Counted from the stretch's first letter, positions 50,719 through 61,923 are shown. The stretch is DNA of 64,000 nt from Serinicoccus chungangensis (GCF_001483745.1 NZ_LQBL01000027.1:62001-126000), one strand, 5' to 3'. Translations and numbers: made by a program. Notes: generated by a model from the sequence alone, not told the origin.

Positions 50719-52268
50719 GGCAGCCTCCACTCGCGTCCGTCACGCCGCATGAGGTCGTCGGCGTCGGCAGGCCCCCACGTCCCTGCGGCGTAGTCCTGGG
50801 GGGAGGTGCCCTGCCGGTGCCAGTGGTCGATGACCGGGTCGAGGATCCGCCAGGACTGCTCCACCTCGGCGTGCCGGGGGAAGAGCGGCGGCTCGCCCAG
50901 CAGCACGTCCAGGATGAGGCGCTCGTAGGCCTCCGGGCTGGACTCGGTGAAGGAGGAGCCGTAGCCGAAGTCCATCGACACGTCCCGCACCTCCATCTGG
51001 CTCCCGGGCACCTTCGAGCCGAAGCGCATGGTCATGCCCTCGTCGGGCTGCACCCGGATGACGATCGCGTTGGCGCCGAGCTCCTCCGTCGCCGTGGAGC
51101 TGAAGGGCAGGTGCGGCGCCTTCCGGAAGACGACCGCGATCTCGGTCACCCGCTTGCCCAGGCGCTTGCCCGTGCGCAGGTAGAACGGCACACCGGCCCA
51201 GCGGCGCGTGCGCACGTCGACCTTCAGGGCGGCGTAGGTCTCGGTGTGGTGGCCCTCGTCGACCCCGTCCTCGTCGAGGTAGCCGGGCACCTTCTCGGTG
51301 CCCTGCCAGCCCTCGGCATACCGTCCTCGGGCGGTCGCCGCGTCGAGGTCGTCCGGGAGCCGGACCGCTGCGAGCACCTTCTCCTTCTCGGCCCGCACGG
51401 CGTCCGCGGTGAAGGACACCGGCTCCTCCATCGCCGTGAGGGCGAGCAGCTGGAGGAGGTGGTTCTGGATGACGTCCCGGGCCGCACCCACCTCGTCGTA
51501 GTAGCCCGCGCGGCCCCCGATGCCGATGTCCTCGGCCATGGTGATCTGCACGTGGTCGACGTAGTTGGCGTTCCAGACCGGCTCGAAGAGCTGGTTGGCG
51601 AAGCGCAGCGCCAGGATGTTCTGGACGGTCTCCTTGCCGAGGTAGTGGTCGATGCGGAAGACGGAGTCCGGGGGGAAGACCCCCTCGACGATCTCGTTGA
51701 GCTCCTGCGCGCTCTCCAGGTCGTGGCCGAACGGCTTCTCGATGACCACCCGGCGCCAGGTGCCGGGGCTCGGGTCGGACAGACCCGACTCCTGCAGCCG
51801 GGTGCACACCGCGGCGAACCACGAGGGAGGGATCGAGAGGTAGAACGCGTGGTTGCCGCCGGTACCGCGCTCCTCGTCGAGCGCGCGCACCGTGCGGGCG
51901 AGCAGCTCGAAGGCGTCGGGGTCGTCGAAGGCGCCGGGGACGAACCGGAAGCCCTCGGCCAGGGAGCGCCACACCTCCTCCCGGAACTCGGTGCGGGCGT
52001 GCCGACGCACCGAGTCGTGCACCACCTTGGCGAAGTCCTGGTCCGCCCAGTCCCGGCGGGCGAAGCCCACCAGGGAGAAACCGGGCGGGAGCAGACCCCG
52101 GTTGGCGAGGTCGTAGATGGCCGGCATGAGCTTCTTGCGGGCGAGGTCACCCGTCACGCCGAACATCACCATGCTGCAGGGCCCGGCGATGCGCGGCAGG
52201 CGCTTGTCGTCGGGGTCGCGCAGCGGGTTGGAGTCGGCGGTGACGGGGGCGGGTCCGGAGCTGCTCAC
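50715..52268 (-). CDS. zwf: Glucose-6-phosphate 1-dehydrogenase
   Basis: G6PDH (517 residues) commits glucose 6-phosphate to the oxidative pentose phosphate pathway and yields NADPH. The nucleotide-binding GVTGDLARKKLMPAIYDL and the catalytic RIDHYLGKETVQN block are intact. The C-terminal domain, with RTGKRLGKRVTEIAVVFRKAP, is complete. The GTG start overlaps the pgi stop (GTGA) and its stop overlaps opcA, its assembly partner. Confidence 0.98.
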   Translation of the reverse strand: MSSSGPAPVTADSNPLRDPDDKRLPRIAGPCSMVMFGVTGDLARKKLMPAIYDLANRGLLPPGFSLVGFARRDWADQDFAKVVHDSVRRHARTEFREEVWRSLAEGFRFVPGAFDDPDAFELLARTVRALDEERGTGGNHAFYLSIPPSWFAAVCTRLQESGLSDPSPGTWRRVVIEKPFGHDLESAQELNEIVEGVFPPDSVFRIDHYLGKETVQNILALRFANQLFEPVWNANYVDHVQITMAEDIGIGGRAGYYDEVGAARDVIQNHLLQLLALTAMEEPVSFTADAVRAEKEKVLAAVRLPDDLDAATARGRYAEGWQGTEKVPGYLDEDGVDEGHHTETYAALKVDVRTRRWAGVPFYLRTGKRLGKRVTEIAVVFRKAPHLPFSSTATEELGANAIVIRVQPDEGMTMRFGSKVPGSQMEVRDVSMDFGYGSSFTESSPEAYERLILDVLLGEPPLFPRHAEVEQSWRILDPVIDHWHRQGTSPQDYAAGTWGPADADDLMRRDGREWRLP

Positions 52269-53899
52269 CGCGCGAGCACGGCGCGCAGCTGGGCCAGTCC
52301 CCGGTCCTGGTCGGTGAGGTGCACCCGCAGGACAGGGCGCCCGTGGTCGGCGAGGACGCCCGCGTCCCCGGCCGCCTGGGCCGCGATGAACTCCCCGAAG
52401 GTGAAGTCCTTGCCCGGTACCGCCAGGTCCTGACCGGGCGCACCGGTCACCTGCAGGTAGACCCCCTGGGCCGGGCCGCCCTTGTGGTACTGCCCGGTGG
52501 AGTGCAGGAACCGGGGGCCCCAGCCGAAGGTGACGGGCCGTCCCGTCCGCCGCACCAGGTCGCCCTGCACCCCGGCGAGGCCGGCGTGCTCCACGCGGTC
52601 GAGGTAGACCATGAGGGACAGGTAACCGGTGTCGGGGTCCAGCTCACCCAGCAGGGCGTCGACCGCGCCCTCGAGCGTGCTGACGCCCTCAGGCCACCAA
52701 GCACCGCCGGCGGCGCGGATCTCCACGGCGTCGTCCACGAGGTCGGGCGAGCCGGCGCCGTCGGCGCCGTCCTCCATGATCTCCCGGGCCGCCTGCTTGG
52801 CGCTCTCGACGTCCGGCTGGTCGAAGGGGTTGATCCCCAGCAGCCGCCCGGCGACCGCGGTGGCGACCTCCCACAGCAGCAGCTGCGCCCCCAGCGACCC
52901 GGACACCGCGACCAGCGACCCGGCGCCCTCGACGTCGGCGGCCTCGTCGTCCCCGTCCTCGGGAGCCAGGACCACGACGGTGCAGTCGTCGGTCGAGGCC
53001 AGCCCGGCGGTCGGGGAGCCGTCCGCGGGGGCGACGACGGGGAGGACCCCCGTGCCCTGCTTGCCGGTGGACTCGGCGATGAGCTGCTCGGCCCAGTCGG
53101 CGAGCCCGGCGATGCCCGACCCGGCGTCGGTGAAGAGCAGCTTGTCGCGCAGTGGTCGGGTGCCGGCCAGGGCTGCTCCCAGCCGCAGACCGGGGTTGGC
53201 CTCGTCGTCCGCGCCGAGGAGGTCGGCGACCTCCTCGGCCTCGTCCAGGAGGGCCCCGATGTCGGCACCGGCCAATCCGGAGGGGACCAGACCGAAGGCG
53301 GTCAGCGCCGAGTAGCGGCCACCGACCTCGGGGTCGGCGTTGACCACGCGGTAGCCGTCGGCCCGCGACTGCTCGTCGAGCGGGCTGCCGGGGTCGGTCA
53401 CGACCACGACGCGCTCGGTCGGGTCGATGCCGGCCTCGGTGAAGGCGTGCACGAACGCGCGACGCTGACTGTCGGTCTCCAGCGTCGACCCGGACTTGGA
53501 GGAGACCACGACGGCGCTCCCGGCGAGGTCCTCCTCGAGGGCCGACCGCACCATGTCGGGGTCCGAGCTGTCGAGCACGACCAGGTCGACGCCCGCGGTA
53601 CCCGTGATGACCTCCGGCGCCAGGGAGGAGCCGCCCATGCCGCACAGCACGACGCGGCGCACCCCTCGCTCGCGCAGCTCCTCGCGCAGGGCCTCGACCT
53701 CGCCCACGAGCGGTCGGGAGCTGCGGTGCAGCCCGACCCAGGACAGCCGGACGGACGCCTCGGACTCGGCGTCGGGACCCCACAGCGTCGCGTCGCGGGC
53801 GAACAGCCGCGACGCCACCGCGTCCTGGACCAGGTCGGGCAGGTGGCGCTCGACCGCCTCGGCGGCGGCGCCCAGGGCCTGGACCGCCAGGGCGCTCAC
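52265..53899 (-). CDS. pgi: Glucose-6-phosphate isomerase
   Basis: A 544-residue phosphoglucose isomerase-type protein with SIS folds. The sugar-phosphate site [14 protein letters not shown] and the [11 protein letters not shown] segment are present, together with [16 protein letters not shown] near the C-terminus. It is of the divergent actinobacterial form usually found between tal and zwf. The GTG start overlaps tal by 4 bases. It connects glycolysis with the neighbouring pentose phosphate genes. Confidence 0.93.
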   Translation of the reverse strand: MSALAVQALGAAAEAVERHLPDLVQDAVASRLFARDATLWGPDAESEASVRLSWVGLHRSSRPLVGEVEALREELRERGVRRVVLCGMGGSSLAPEVITGTAGVDLVVLDSSDPDMVRSALEEDLAGSAVVVSSKSGSTLETDSQRRAFVHAFTEAGIDPTERVVVVTDPGSPLDEQSRADGYRVVNADPEVGGRYSALTAFGLVPSGLAGADIGALLDEAEEVADLLGADDEANPGLRLGAALAGTRPLRDKLLFTDAGSGIAGLADWAEQLIAESTGKQGTGVLPVVAPADGSPTAGLASTDDCTVVVLAPEDGDDEAADVEGAGSLVAVSGSLGAQLLLWEVATAVAGRLLGINPFDQPDVESAKQAAREIMEDGADGAGSPDLVDDAVEIRAAGGAWWPEGVSTLEGAVDALLGELDPDTGYLSLMVYLDRVEHAGLAGVQGDLVRRTGRPVTFGWGPRFLHSTGQYHKGGPAQGVYLQVTGAPGQDLAVPGKDFTFGEFIAAQAAGDAGVLADHGRPVLRVHLTDQDRGLAQLRAVLAR

Positions 53900-55047
53900 C
53901 GAGCCTCCTCGCCGTCCGTGCCGCTCCCGCCCTGCTCGGCCTTGTCCAGCTCCTCCTGCACCGTACCGAGCAGCTCGGACCAGGACTTCTCGAACTTGTC
54001 CACGCCCTCGACCTCGAGCTGCTCGACGACCTCGGCGTAGGACACGCCGAGGCGCTCGAGGTCGTCGAGCACCTGCTGCGCCTCCTCGTAGGTCCCGGTG
54101 ATGGTGTCGCCGCGCAGCTCGGCGTGGTCGACGGTGGCCTCCAGCGTCTTGCCCGGCATGGTGTTGACGGTGTGCGGGGCGACGAGGCCGGTGACGTACA
54201 TCGTGTCCTCGTAGTCGGGGTTCTTCACCCCGGTCGAGGCCCACAACGGGCGCTGCAGGTGGGCGCCGTCGTCGGCGAGGTTCTGCCAGCGCGGGGTGGC
54301 GAAGACCTCCTCGAAGGCCTGGTAGGCCAGGCGGGCGTTGGCCAGGCCGGCCCGCCCGCGCAGGGCGAGGGCCTCGTCGGTGCCGATCTCCTCGAGCCGG
54401 GAGTCGATCTCGCCGTCCACGCGGGAGACGAAGAAGCTCGCCACCGAGTGGATGGAGGACAGGTCGCGCCCCTGCTCGCGGGCCTGCTCCAGACCGGTGA
54501 GGTAGGCGTTCATCACCCCGCGGTAGCGGTCCAGCGAGAAGATGAGGGTGACGTTGACGCTGATGCCGCTGGCCAGGGTCTGGGTGATCGCCGACAGACC
54601 CTCGACGGTGGCGGGGATCTTGATGAACAGGTTGGGCCGGTCGATGGTCTCCCACAGCTGCTGGGCGATCTGCACGGTCCGGTCGTCGTCCTTGGCGGCC
54701 CCCGGGTCCACCTCGATGGACACCCGTCCGTCGACCCCGCCGGTGCTCTCGTAGACCGGCAGCAGCACGTCGCAGGCGTTGCGGACGTCCTCGGTGGTGA
54801 GCGCGAAGACCGCGTCGTCCACGTCCGCGCCGTCGGCGGCGAGGTCGCGCACCTGGTCGGAGTAGGCGTCGCCCTCGGCCAGGGCCGAGGCGAAGATGGT
54901 CGGGTTGGTGGTGACCCCCAGGACGCCGCGGTCCACGTAGGACTGCAGCTCCCCGGAGGAGATCATCGGACGGTTCAGGTCGTCCAGCCAGACGGACACC
55001 CCGGCGTCGGCCAGGTCGTGGAGGGTGGTGCGGGCGTGGTCAGTCAT
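53896..55047 (-). CDS. tal: Transaldolase
   Basis: Transaldolase (383 residues, the long actinobacterial class) moves dihydroxyacetone units between sugar phosphates. [13 protein letters not shown] and [13 protein letters not shown] open the barrel, and the Schiff-base Lys lies in [13 protein letters not shown]. The [14 protein letters not shown] and [13 protein letters not shown] blocks are also present. It ends 4 bases into pgi and begins 38 bases after tkt. Confidence 0.97.
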   Translation of the reverse strand: MTDHARTTLHDLADAGVSVWLDDLNRPMISSGELQSYVDRGVLGVTTNPTIFASALAEGDAYSDQVRDLAADGADVDDAVFALTTEDVRNACDVLLPVYESTGGVDGRVSIEVDPGAAKDDDRTVQIAQQLWETIDRPNLFIKIPATVEGLSAITQTLASGISVNVTLIFSLDRYRGVMNAYLTGLEQAREQGRDLSSIHSVASFFVSRVDGEIDSRLEEIGTDEALALRGRAGLANARLAYQAFEEVFATPRWQNLADDGAHLQRPLWASTGVKNPDYEDTMYVTGLVAPHTVNTMPGKTLEATVDHAELRGDTITGTYEEAQQVLDDLERLGVSYAEVVEQLEVEGVDKFEKSWSELLGTVQEELDKAEQGGSGTDGEEAR

Positions 55048-55085
55048 CTCGCTCCTCAGGTGGTGGTGGGAAGGCGGTAGGGGGC

Positions 55086-57287
55086 TCAGGCCCCGACGGT
55101 CTCGGTGCCGCCGTCGTCGGGGACCTCCACCCCGCCGGGCACCGGGTCACGCGTGGTGTCGGTGAGGGAGTCACGGGCGGCGGCCACCACGGCGTCGGTG
55201 GTGATGCCGAACTCGTCGAAGAGCCGCTGGTAGTCGGCCGAGGCACCGTAGTGCTCCAGGCTCACGAGCCGGCCGGCGTCGCCGACGACCTCGCGCCAGC
55301 CCTGAGCCACGGCCGCCTCGACGCTGACCCGGGCCCGCACCCGCGGGGGCAGCACCTGCTCGCGGTAGGCGCGGTCCTGCTGGGCGAACCACTCGCGGCA
55401 GGGCATGGACACGACGCGGGTCGCCACGCCGTCGGCCTCGAGGCGCTCCCGCGCCTGCACGGCGAGCTGCACCTCGGACCCGGTGGCCACGAGGATCACC
55501 TCGGGCTCGCCGGAGCCGGCCTCCTGGAGCACGTAGGCACCGCGCGCCGTCCCCTCGGCCGACTCCATGACGTCCCGGTCGAAGGTCGGCAGGTTCTGCC
55601 GGCTCAGGACCAGCGCCGCGGGGTGGTCCTGGATGCCGAGGACGGTGCGCCACGCCACCGCCGTCTCGTTGGCGTCCGCGGGACGGACGACGTCCAGCCC
55701 GGGGATGGCCCGCAGGGCGGCGAGGTGCTCCACCGGCTGGTGCGTCGGTCCGTCCTCGCCGAGTCCGATGCTGTCGTGGGTCCACACGTAGACCGGGTTG
55801 GCCTGCTGGATGGCGGCCAGGCGCAGCGACGGGCGCATGTAGTCCGAGAAGGTGAGGAAGGTGCCGCCGTAGGGCCGGGTGAGGCCCTCGAGGCAGATGC
55901 CGTTGAGGATCATCCCCATGGCGTTCTCGCGGATGCCGAAGTGCAGCGTCCGGCCGTACTCGTCACCGGGGAACATCTCCGTGGCCTTGCCGCTGGGCAC
56001 GAAGGAGGGAACCCCGGACATCGTCGTGTTGTTGGAGCCGGCGAGGTCGGCCGAGCCTCCCCACAGCTCCGGCATCACGTCGGCGAGGGCGCTGAGGACC
56101 TCTCCGGACGCCTTCCTCGTCGCCATGCCCTTCTCGTCCGCCGGGAAGGAGGGGATGGCCTCGTCGAGGCCGTCGGGGAGCTCGCGGCGCTGCAGGCGGT
56201 CGAGCAGGGCGGCGTTCTGCGGGTGCGCCGTGCGCCACGCCTGGTAGCGCTCCTCCCACGCGGCGTGGGCCTGCGCCCCGCGCTCGCCCACCTGCCGGGC
56301 GTGCTCCAGCACCCCGTCCTCGACGGCGAAGGTGCGACGCGCGTCGAAGCCCAGCAGTTGCTTGGTCGCCGAGACCTCCTCGGCCCCCAGCGCGGACCCG
56401 TGGGCGGCGCCGGTGTCCCGCGCCTCAGGGGCCGGCCAGGCGATGATGGTGCGCAGCAGGACCAGGGTCGGGCGGTCCGTCCGGGCCCGCGCGGCCTGCA
56501 GTGCGGCATACAGCTCGTCGATGTTCTCGGTGTAGGGGGCCTGGTCGCGCCAGTCGACCACCTCGGTGGCCCACCCGTACGCCTCGTAGCGTCGGGCCAC
56601 GTCCTCGCTGAACGAGATGTCGGTGTCGTCCTCGATGGAGATGAAGTTCTGGTCGTAGATGACCGTGAGGTTGGACAGCTCCTGGTGCCCGGCCAGCGAG
56701 CTCGCCTCGGAGGTGACGCCCTCCATGATGTCGCCGTCGGAGGCGATGACCCAGATCTGGTGGTCGAAGGGGGACTCCCCGGGGGCGGCGTCCGGGTCGA
56801 GCATCCCCCGCTGCCGGCGCTGCGCCATGGCCAGGCCCACGGCCGAGGCGAGCCCGGAGCCCAGCGGCCCGGTGGTCATCTCGACGCCGGTGGTGTGGTG
56901 CACCTCGGGGTGCCCGGGCGTGGCGGACCCCCACGTGCGCAGCTGCTGCAGGTCCTCCAGCTGCAGGCCGTACCCCGACAGGTAGAGCTGGATGTACTGG
57001 GTCAGGCAGGAGTGCCCGGCCGAGAGCACGAACCGGTCCCGACCCAGCCAGTGCGGGTCGGAGGGGTCGTGCACCATGACGTTCTGGTAGAGCAGGTAGG
57101 CCAGCGGCGCGAGGCTCATCGCGGTGCCGGGGTGCCCGCTGCCGCACTTCTCCACGGCATCGGCGGCGAGGACGCGGGCGGTGTCCACCGCACGCACGTC
57201 CGCATCGGTCCACCCGACCTGGGAGCAGACGGGTCGGGCCAGGGAGTCGTCCCGGCCGGCGGTGTAGTTCTCGGTGGAGGTGGTCAC
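55086..57287 (-). CDS. tkt: Transketolase
   Basis: Transketolase (733 residues) transfers two-carbon units with thiamine diphosphate. The N-terminal part has [17 protein letters not shown] and the cofactor-binding [15 protein letters not shown]-type segment (here SDGDIMEG). The pyrimidine domain has [15 protein letters not shown] and the C-terminal domain has [12 protein letters not shown] 20-residue variable N-terminus and a C-terminal acidic tail extend it. The GTG start has AGGAG 8 bases upstream. It heads the tkt-tal-pgi-zwf-opcA operon. Confidence 0.98.
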   Translation of the reverse strand: MTTSTENYTAGRDDSLARPVCSQVGWTDADVRAVDTARVLAADAVEKCGSGHPGTAMSLAPLAYLLYQNVMVHDPSDPHWLGRDRFVLSAGHSCLTQYIQLYLSGYGLQLEDLQQLRTWGSATPGHPEVHHTTGVEMTTGPLGSGLASAVGLAMAQRRQRGMLDPDAAPGESPFDHQIWVIASDGDIMEGVTSEASSLAGHQELSNLTVIYDQNFISIEDDTDISFSEDVARRYEAYGWATEVVDWRDQAPYTENIDELYAALQAARARTDRPTLVLLRTIIAWPAPEARDTGAAHGSALGAEEVSATKQLLGFDARRTFAVEDGVLEHARQVGERGAQAHAAWEERYQAWRTAHPQNAALLDRLQRRELPDGLDEAIPSFPADEKGMATRKASGEVLSALADVMPELWGGSADLAGSNNTTMSGVPSFVPSGKATEMFPGDEYGRTLHFGIRENAMGMILNGICLEGLTRPYGGTFLTFSDYMRPSLRLAAIQQANPVYVWTHDSIGLGEDGPTHQPVEHLAALRAIPGLDVVRPADANETAVAWRTVLGIQDHPAALVLSRQNLPTFDRDVMESAEGTARGAYVLQEAGSGEPEVILVATGSEVQLAVQARERLEADGVATRVVSMPCREWFAQQDRAYREQVLPPRVRARVSVEAAVAQGWREVVGDAGRLVSLEHYGASADYQRLFDEFGITTDAVVAAARDSLTDTTRDPVPGGVEVPDDGGTETVGA

Positions 57288-57356
57288 TGGTTCATCTCCT
57301 GACGGTGCGTGGGCACGTGGCGTCGGAGCGGCGCGATGACGCCCCGGTACACACCG

Positions 57357-57362
57357 ACCTTA
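57357..57362 (-). promoter_or_regulatory. Possible -10 box of tkt operon
   Basis: On the minus strand this reads TAAGGT, 69 bases before the tkt GTG, in the 220-base divergent spacer with ctaB. No convincing -35 element is visible. Confidence 0.35.
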
Positions 57363-57435
57363 GTCCCTGTGCGTCGGCACGCGAGCCGGGTGGGCCACCG
57401 TCGATCCCGGGCCGCGAGGCGCTCGGGCGGGCGGC

Positions 57436-57441
57436 TACGAT
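57436..57441 (+). promoter_or_regulatory. -10 box of ctaB
   Basis: TACGAT lies 66 bases before the ctaB GTG in the divergent tkt-ctaB spacer. The rest of the spacer shows no clear operator or strong hairpin. Confidence 0.45.
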
Positions 57442-57507
57442 GGAGCACGCGTCGAGAGCCCCACCGGCTCCGCGCCCGACCTGCACCGCGACCCCCCGAA
57501 GGATGCC

Positions 57508-58482
57508 GTGACCACGCTCGACCCCCGTCCTGGCCGTCCCGGACGGACCCGGCCCGGGACCACGGGCAAGGACCGGGGTGGCCGGGGCTGGCGGCAGGTG
57601 GTCGGTGACTACGTCGCGCTGACCAAGCCGCGCATCATCGAGCTCCTGCTGGTCACGACCTTCCCGGTCATGTTCCTGGCCGAGCGGGGGGTCCCCCCCG
57701 TGTGGCTCATCGTGGCGACCCTCGTCGGGGGCACCCTCGCGGCCGCCTCCGCCAACGTCCTCAACTGCTTCCTCGACCGCGACATCGACGCCCGGATGCA
57801 CCGGACCTCCACGCGCCCGCTGGTCACCGGGGCCGTCTCGCCGCGCGCGGCACTGGTCTTCGGCGGCGTCCTCGGGGTCGCCTCGGTCGGGTGGCTGGGT
57901 CTGGTCGTCAACGCGCTGTCGGCGGCGCTGGCCCTGGGGGCGATCCTGCTCTACGTCGTGTTCTACACGATCGTGCTCAAACGGCGCACCAGCCAGAACA
58001 TCGTCTGGGGCGGTGTCGCCGGGTGCATGCCGGTGCTCATCGGCTGGTCCGCGGTGACCGGCAGCCTCTCGTGGGCAGCCCTCGTGCTCTTCCTCGTGGT
58101 CTTCTTCTGGACCCCGCCGCACTACTGGCCGCTGTCGATGCGCTTCAAGGAGGACTACGCCGCCGCCGGGGTGCCGATGCTGCCCGTGGTCGCCGAGGAC
58201 ATCGCCGTGGGCCGGCAGGTCGTGGTCTACGCCTGGGTCACCGTCCTCACCTCGCTGGTCCTCGTCCCCGTCGCCCCGATGGGGTGGATCTACACGGTGG
58301 TGGCCGTCGTCGCCGGCGCCGTCTTCGTCGTCGAGTCGCACCGGCTGCTCGCCCGTGCCCGGGCCGGCGTCACCGGGCCCCCGCTGGGCGCGATGCGGCT
58401 GTTCCACTTCTCCATCAGCTACCTCACCCTCCTCTTCCTCGCGGTGGCGGTCGACCCGCTGCTGCACCTCCCGCTGTCATGA
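57508..58482 (+). CDS. ctaB: Protoheme IX farnesyltransferase (heme O synthase)
   Basis: A 324-residue UbiA-family prenyltransferase that adds a farnesyl group to heme b to give heme O. Nine hydrophobic segments run through the protein. The prenyl diphosphate motif [18 protein letters not shown] is present in the first long loop, and [19 protein letters not shown] is the second, family-specific loop. GAAGGA precedes the GTG start by 5 bases. The stop overlaps ctaA (ATGA), the next enzyme of the pathway. Confidence 0.97.
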   Translation: MTTLDPRPGRPGRTRPGTTGKDRGGRGWRQVVGDYVALTKPRIIELLLVTTFPVMFLAERGVPPVWLIVATLVGGTLAAASANVLNCFLDRDIDARMHRTSTRPLVTGAVSPRAALVFGGVLGVASVGWLGLVVNALSAALALGAILLYVVFYTIVLKRRTSQNIVWGGVAGCMPVLIGWSAVTGSLSWAALVLFLVVFFWTPPHYWPLSMRFKEDYAAAGVPMLPVVAEDIAVGRQVVVYAWVTVLTSLVLVPVAPMGWIYTVVAVVAGAVFVVESHRLLARARAGVTGPPLGAMRLFHFSISYLTLLFLAVAVDPLLHLPLS

Positions 58483-59522
58483 CGACCGCCCTCGACCGCA
58501 GGCCGGAGCCGGTGCCTCCCGCGTCGCCGCTCGGCCGTCTGCTGCCGCGCACGCCCGGCCGGTGGCTGCGCGTCATGGCGCTGGCCTCGCTGCTCGCCAA
58601 CTCGTTGCTGGTCCTGACCGGAGGTCTGGTGCGCCTGACCGGCAGCGGTCTGGGGTGCCCGACGTGGCCCCGGTGCACGGACGCGTCGTGGACCAACACA
58701 CCGGAGATGGGGGTCCACGGCGTCATCGAGTTCGGCAACCGGGTGCTCACCTTCCTGCTGGCCGCCATCGCGATCCTCACCTTCCTGGCCGTCTGGCGGC
58801 TGCGTCGCGAGCACCGCGACCTCTTCGTCCTCGCCCTCGTCATGGGAGTGGGCATCCCGCTGCAGGCGGTCCTCGGCGGGATCACCGTCCTCACCGGCCT
58901 CAACCCGTGGGTGGTCGGGGTCCACTTCCTGGTGTCGGGCGTGCTCATCGCCCTGGGGTCCCTGCTCGTCGTGCGGTCACGCCGGGCGAGCCTGCCGCGG
59001 GCGGCGCACGCGCAGCGCCCCGGCCAGGTGCGCACCGGTCGCCGGGCGATCCGGGCGCTCGGCGCCGTCATCGCGCTGAGCGCGGCCCTGGCGGTCTATC
59101 TCGGCACCCTCGTCACCGGCACCGGCCCCCACTCGGGCGACTCCGGCGAGGTGGCGCGGCACACCTTCGACGCCTACCTCGTCACCCGAGCCCACGTCGT
59201 CCCGGTCTACGTCCTGGTGCTGACCACCGGCGCGGCCGTGCTGGGGGCCTTCACCCTGGGCTGGCCGCGCGTCGTGCGCCGGATGCTCCTCGTGCTGGCG
59301 GCGGTGCTGCTGGCCCAGGCGGCGGTCGGCTACTACCAGTTCTTCACCGGGCTGCCGGTGGCTGCCGTGGCCCTGCACCTCGTCGGGGCGGCGACCCTCG
59401 TCTCGGTCACCGCGATGACGGTCCACGTCATGTATGCCGTCAGCGCCCCCGACCCGGACGCGGTCGCCGACGTCACGGCACCGGGCGGTGCGTCGGCGAC
59501 GGAACGCGAGCGGCAGCGGTGA
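58479..59522 (+). CDS. ctaA: Heme A synthase
   Basis: A 347-residue CtaA/COX15 protein that oxidises heme O to heme A for cytochrome aa3 oxidase. About eight helices are predicted; [16 protein letters not shown] holds a Cys pair of the first extracytoplasmic loop, and [15 protein letters not shown] and VAALHLVGA-like segments carry heme-ligand His residues. The ATG overlaps the ctaB stop. The gene is followed by an ABC transporter pair through a GTGA overlap. Confidence 0.95.
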   Translation: MTTALDRRPEPVPPASPLGRLLPRTPGRWLRVMALASLLANSLLVLTGGLVRLTGSGLGCPTWPRCTDASWTNTPEMGVHGVIEFGNRVLTFLLAAIAILTFLAVWRLRREHRDLFVLALVMGVGIPLQAVLGGITVLTGLNPWVVGVHFLVSGVLIALGSLLVVRSRRASLPRAAHAQRPGQVRTGRRAIRALGAVIALSAALAVYLGTLVTGTGPHSGDSGEVARHTFDAYLVTRAHVVPVYVLVLTTGAAVLGAFTLGWPRVVRRMLLVLAAVLLAQAAVGYYQFFTGLPVAAVALHLVGAATLVSVTAMTVHVMYAVSAPDPDAVADVTAPGGASATERERQR

Positions 59523-60256
59523 ACGAGGGCGACCCCCGCCCGGACGCCGTGGAGCTGCTCGACCTGACCCGCAGCTTCGGGGCGAGGGCCGCGCTGCGGG
59601 GTCTGACCCTCTCGGCGCGCCACGGCGAGGTCACCTGCGTGCTGGGGCCCAACGGCGCGGGCAAGACGACCGCCGTGGAGATCGCCGTGGGCCTGCAGCG
59701 GCCGGACGGCGGGCAGGTGCGGGTCCTGGGCCGCCACCCCTACGGAGCGGGGGCGGCCCACCGGGACCGCGTGGGGGTCATGCTGCAGGACGGCGGGCTG
59801 CCGCAGGCGGTCACCCCGCGGGCGCTGCTGCCGCACCTGGCCCGGTTGTACTCCACGCCGGTCGACGTCGCCGAGCTGGCCGGCCGCCTCGGCATCCCCG
59901 CCTTCGAGCGCACGACGGTCCGCCGGCTCTCCGGGGGGCAGCGGCAGCGGGTCGCGCTGGCCGCGGCGCTCGTGGGGTCGCCGGAGGTGGTGTTCCTCGA
60001 CGAGCCCACCGCCGGCCTGGACCCGCACGCACGGCGCGAGGTGCACGTGCTGCTGCGCGAGGTGGCCGCGGGCGGGACCGCCACGGTCGTCACCACCCAC
60101 TCCTTCGAGGAGGCCGAGCGCCTGGCGGACCGTGTGGCCGTCGTGGTGGACGGCCGGGTGGCGGCGGCCGGCACCGTCCAGGAGGTGTGCTCGGGTGCCG
60201 GGGCCACGGGTCTCGAGGAGGCCTACTTCGCGCTGACCGACGGGGTGCCGCTGTGA
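59519..60256 (+). CDS. ABC transporter ATP-binding protein
   Basis: A 245-residue single-domain ATPase. Walker A is GPNGAGKTT, followed by VMLQDGGLPQAVTPR as Q-loop, the signature LSGGQRQRVALAAAL, Walker B VVFLDEPTAGLDP and the switch His in VVTTHSFEEAE. It belongs to the ABC-2/drug-export (CcmA-like) group, with the permease encoded next. Genes of this type lie between ctaA and sufR in many actinobacteria. A link to heme or cytochrome oxidase assembly is guessed from context only. The GTG start overlaps ctaA. Confidence 0.92.
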   Translation: MNEGDPRPDAVELLDLTRSFGARAALRGLTLSARHGEVTCVLGPNGAGKTTAVEIAVGLQRPDGGQVRVLGRHPYGAGAAHRDRVGVMLQDGGLPQAVTPRALLPHLARLYSTPVDVAELAGRLGIPAFERTTVRRLSGGQRQRVALAAALVGSPEVVFLDEPTAGLDPHARREVHVLLREVAAGGTATVVTTHSFEEAERLADRVAVVVDGRVAAAGTVQEVCSGAGATGLEEAYFALTDGVPL

Positions 60257-61032
60257 CCGCCGCGGGGACGACGCCTGCGCGGCAGGAGGCGCCGGCCGCG
60301 CGGCGCGTCCTGGCCCAGGCGAGGTTCGAGGCGCTCGGTCTCCTGCGCCACGGCGAGCAGCTGCTGGTCTCGGTGGTGCTCCCCGTGCTCGCGCTCGTGG
60401 GGCTGAGCCTCCTGAGCTCCCCGCAGCTGGCGGTCGGGCGGTGGTCCGACGCCGCTCGGATCGACGTCCTCGCGCCGGGCGTCCTCGCGCTCACCGTCCT
60501 CTCCACCGCCTTCACCGGCCAGGCCATCCTGCTCGGGTTCGAGCGTCGCTGGGGCGTGCTCCGCCTGCTGGGCACCACCCCGCTCGGCCGCGGGGGCCTG
60601 CTCCTCGCGAAGACGACGGCCGTCCTGGCGGTCCTGACGCTGCAGCTGCTGCTCCTCGGTGCCGTCGCCGGCGCCCTCGGCTGGCGCCCGGACGTGGCCG
60701 GCCTGCTCCCGGCGGTCGTGGCGGTCGTCCTGGGGGCGCTGGCGCTGGTGTCGCTCGCCGCGTGCCTGGGCGGCGCGCTGCGTGCCGAGGCCGTCCTCGC
60801 GCTGGCCAACCTCGTCTGGGTGCTGCTGGCCGGCCTCGGCGGGACCGTCCTCCCGGCGGCCGCGCTCCCGGGCGGGTCGGTGCTCTCCCTGCTGCCGACC
60901 GCGGCCCTCGGGGACGCCCTGCGCGACGCCTTCGTGCTGGGCGCCTGGAACGGCCGCGCGCTCCTGGTCCTGGCCGTCTGGGGGCTGCTGGCCGGGGTGC
61001 TCGCGCGCCGGCTCCTGCGCTGGTCGGACTGA
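60253..61032 (+). CDS. ABC-2 type transporter permease
   Basis: A 259-residue membrane protein with six hydrophobic segments and the FERRWGVLRLLGTTPLGRGGLL cytoplasmic loop seen in ABC-2 exporters. It is encoded immediately downstream of, and overlapping (GTGA), the ATPase gene. The exported compound is unknown. A 68-base spacer separates it from sufR. Confidence 0.88.
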   Translation: MTAAGTTPARQEAPAARRVLAQARFEALGLLRHGEQLLVSVVLPVLALVGLSLLSSPQLAVGRWSDAARIDVLAPGVLALTVLSTAFTGQAILLGFERRWGVLRLLGTTPLGRGGLLLAKTTAVLAVLTLQLLLLGAVAGALGWRPDVAGLLPAVVAVVLGALALVSLAACLGGALRAEAVLALANLVWVLLAGLGGTVLPAAALPGGSVLSLLPTAALGDALRDAFVLGAWNGRALLVLAVWGLLAGVLARRLLRWSD

Positions 61033-61063
61033 CCGGGAGCGCCGGTCCAGGGTGAGGGTGCCC

Positions 61064-61069
61064 TACCTT
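61064..61069 (+). promoter_or_regulatory. Possible -10 box of the suf operon
   Basis: TACCTT lies 31 bases before the sufR ATG at 61101. A transcript from here would start near 61076 and run through the SufR-like dyad at 61091-61107. Confidence 0.4.
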
Positions 61070-61090
61070 GGCACCCGCCGCGCGAATACG

Positions 61091-61107
61091 TCACACTGTC
61101 ATGGTGA
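61091..61107. promoter_or_regulatory. Probable SufR operator over the sufR start
   Basis: TCACACT-GTC-ATGGTGA is an imperfect inverted repeat (outer TCAC/GTGA arms perfect). It contains ACACT-N5-GGTGA, one base from the ACACT-N5-TGTGA element I recall for mycobacterial SufR. It spans the sufR start codon, so binding would block the suf operon. Operator identity is inference. Confidence 0.55.
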
Positions 61108-61922
61108 ATATCACGCAGGTGCCTGACGCCATGGCGGAGGTGCACGACGAGTCCCGGACCCGGGACCGCGTGCGTCGCGCCGTGGGGGAGCGGGCGCCGG
61201 TGACCGCGAGCGCGCTGGCCAAGGAGCTGGGGCTGACCCCCGCCGCGGTGCGCCGCCACCTGGACGCGCTGGACGAGGCCGGGCTCATCGCCGAGCACGA
61301 CGGCCCGCTGCCCGGTCGTCGGGGACGCGGCCGTCCCGCGCGTGCCTACGTCCTCACCTCGCTGGGGCAGGAGCAGTTCCGCACCAGCTACGACGGGGTG
61401 GCCAACGCCGCCCTGCACTACCTCGCCGACCGGGTCGGGGTCGCCGCGGTGGAGTCGTTCGCCGAGGCCCAGATCGACCAGCTCGAACAGCGCCTGCGGG
61501 CGTCCGTCGACCGCGCCGTCGCCGAGGCCGGCCGCGACGACCTGCAGACGCGCACCGCCGCCCTGGCCAAGGCGCTCTCCCACGAGGGGTATGCCGCCTC
61601 CGCGCGGCCGGTGGGGGAGGGGACCGGGCTCGCCGGCCTGCAGCTGTGCCAGGGCCACTGCCCCGTCCGCGAGGTGGCGACCGAGTTCCCGCAGTTCTGC
61701 GAGGCCGAGACCAAGGCCATCGCCCGCATCCTCGACGTGCACGTCCAGCGGCTGGCGACCCTGGCCGGGGGCGAGCACGTCTGCACGACCTTCGTACCGA
61801 TCGGCGCTCTCGGGACCGCACCGCCGAGTGCGGAAGAAAGAGCGAGTGCCCCGCCGTTCGTCATACCGAGGACCCCTGACCGCACAGACCACATCGACCG
61901 CACCGCCGACGAGAGGACGTGA
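61101..61922 (+). CDS. sufR: Fe-S cluster-sensing transcriptional repressor SufR
   Basis: A 273-residue ArsR/DeoR-like winged-helix regulator. The DNA-binding part (about 20-75) includes [27 protein letters not shown]. The C-terminal half carries the conserved Cys set [19 protein letters not shown] plus a later Cys in GGEHVCTTF, the ligands of the 4Fe-4S cluster that senses iron-sulfur status. It should repress the sufRBD operon when clusters are abundant. The ATG at 61101 is chosen; TTG 61068 and ATG 61131 are in frame, and 61131 would place the operator in the leader. sufB starts 1 base after the stop. Confidence 0.93.
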   Translation: MVNITQVPDAMAEVHDESRTRDRVRRAVGERAPVTASALAKELGLTPAAVRRHLDALDEAGLIAEHDGPLPGRRGRGRPARAYVLTSLGQEQFRTSYDGVANAALHYLADRVGVAAVESFAEAQIDQLEQRLRASVDRAVAEAGRDDLQTRTAALAKALSHEGYAASARPVGEGTGLAGLQLCQGHCPVREVATEFPQFCEAETKAIARILDVHVQRLATLAGGEHVCTTFVPIGALGTAPPSAEERASAPPFVIPRTPDRTDHIDRTADERT

Positions 61923-61923
61923 C

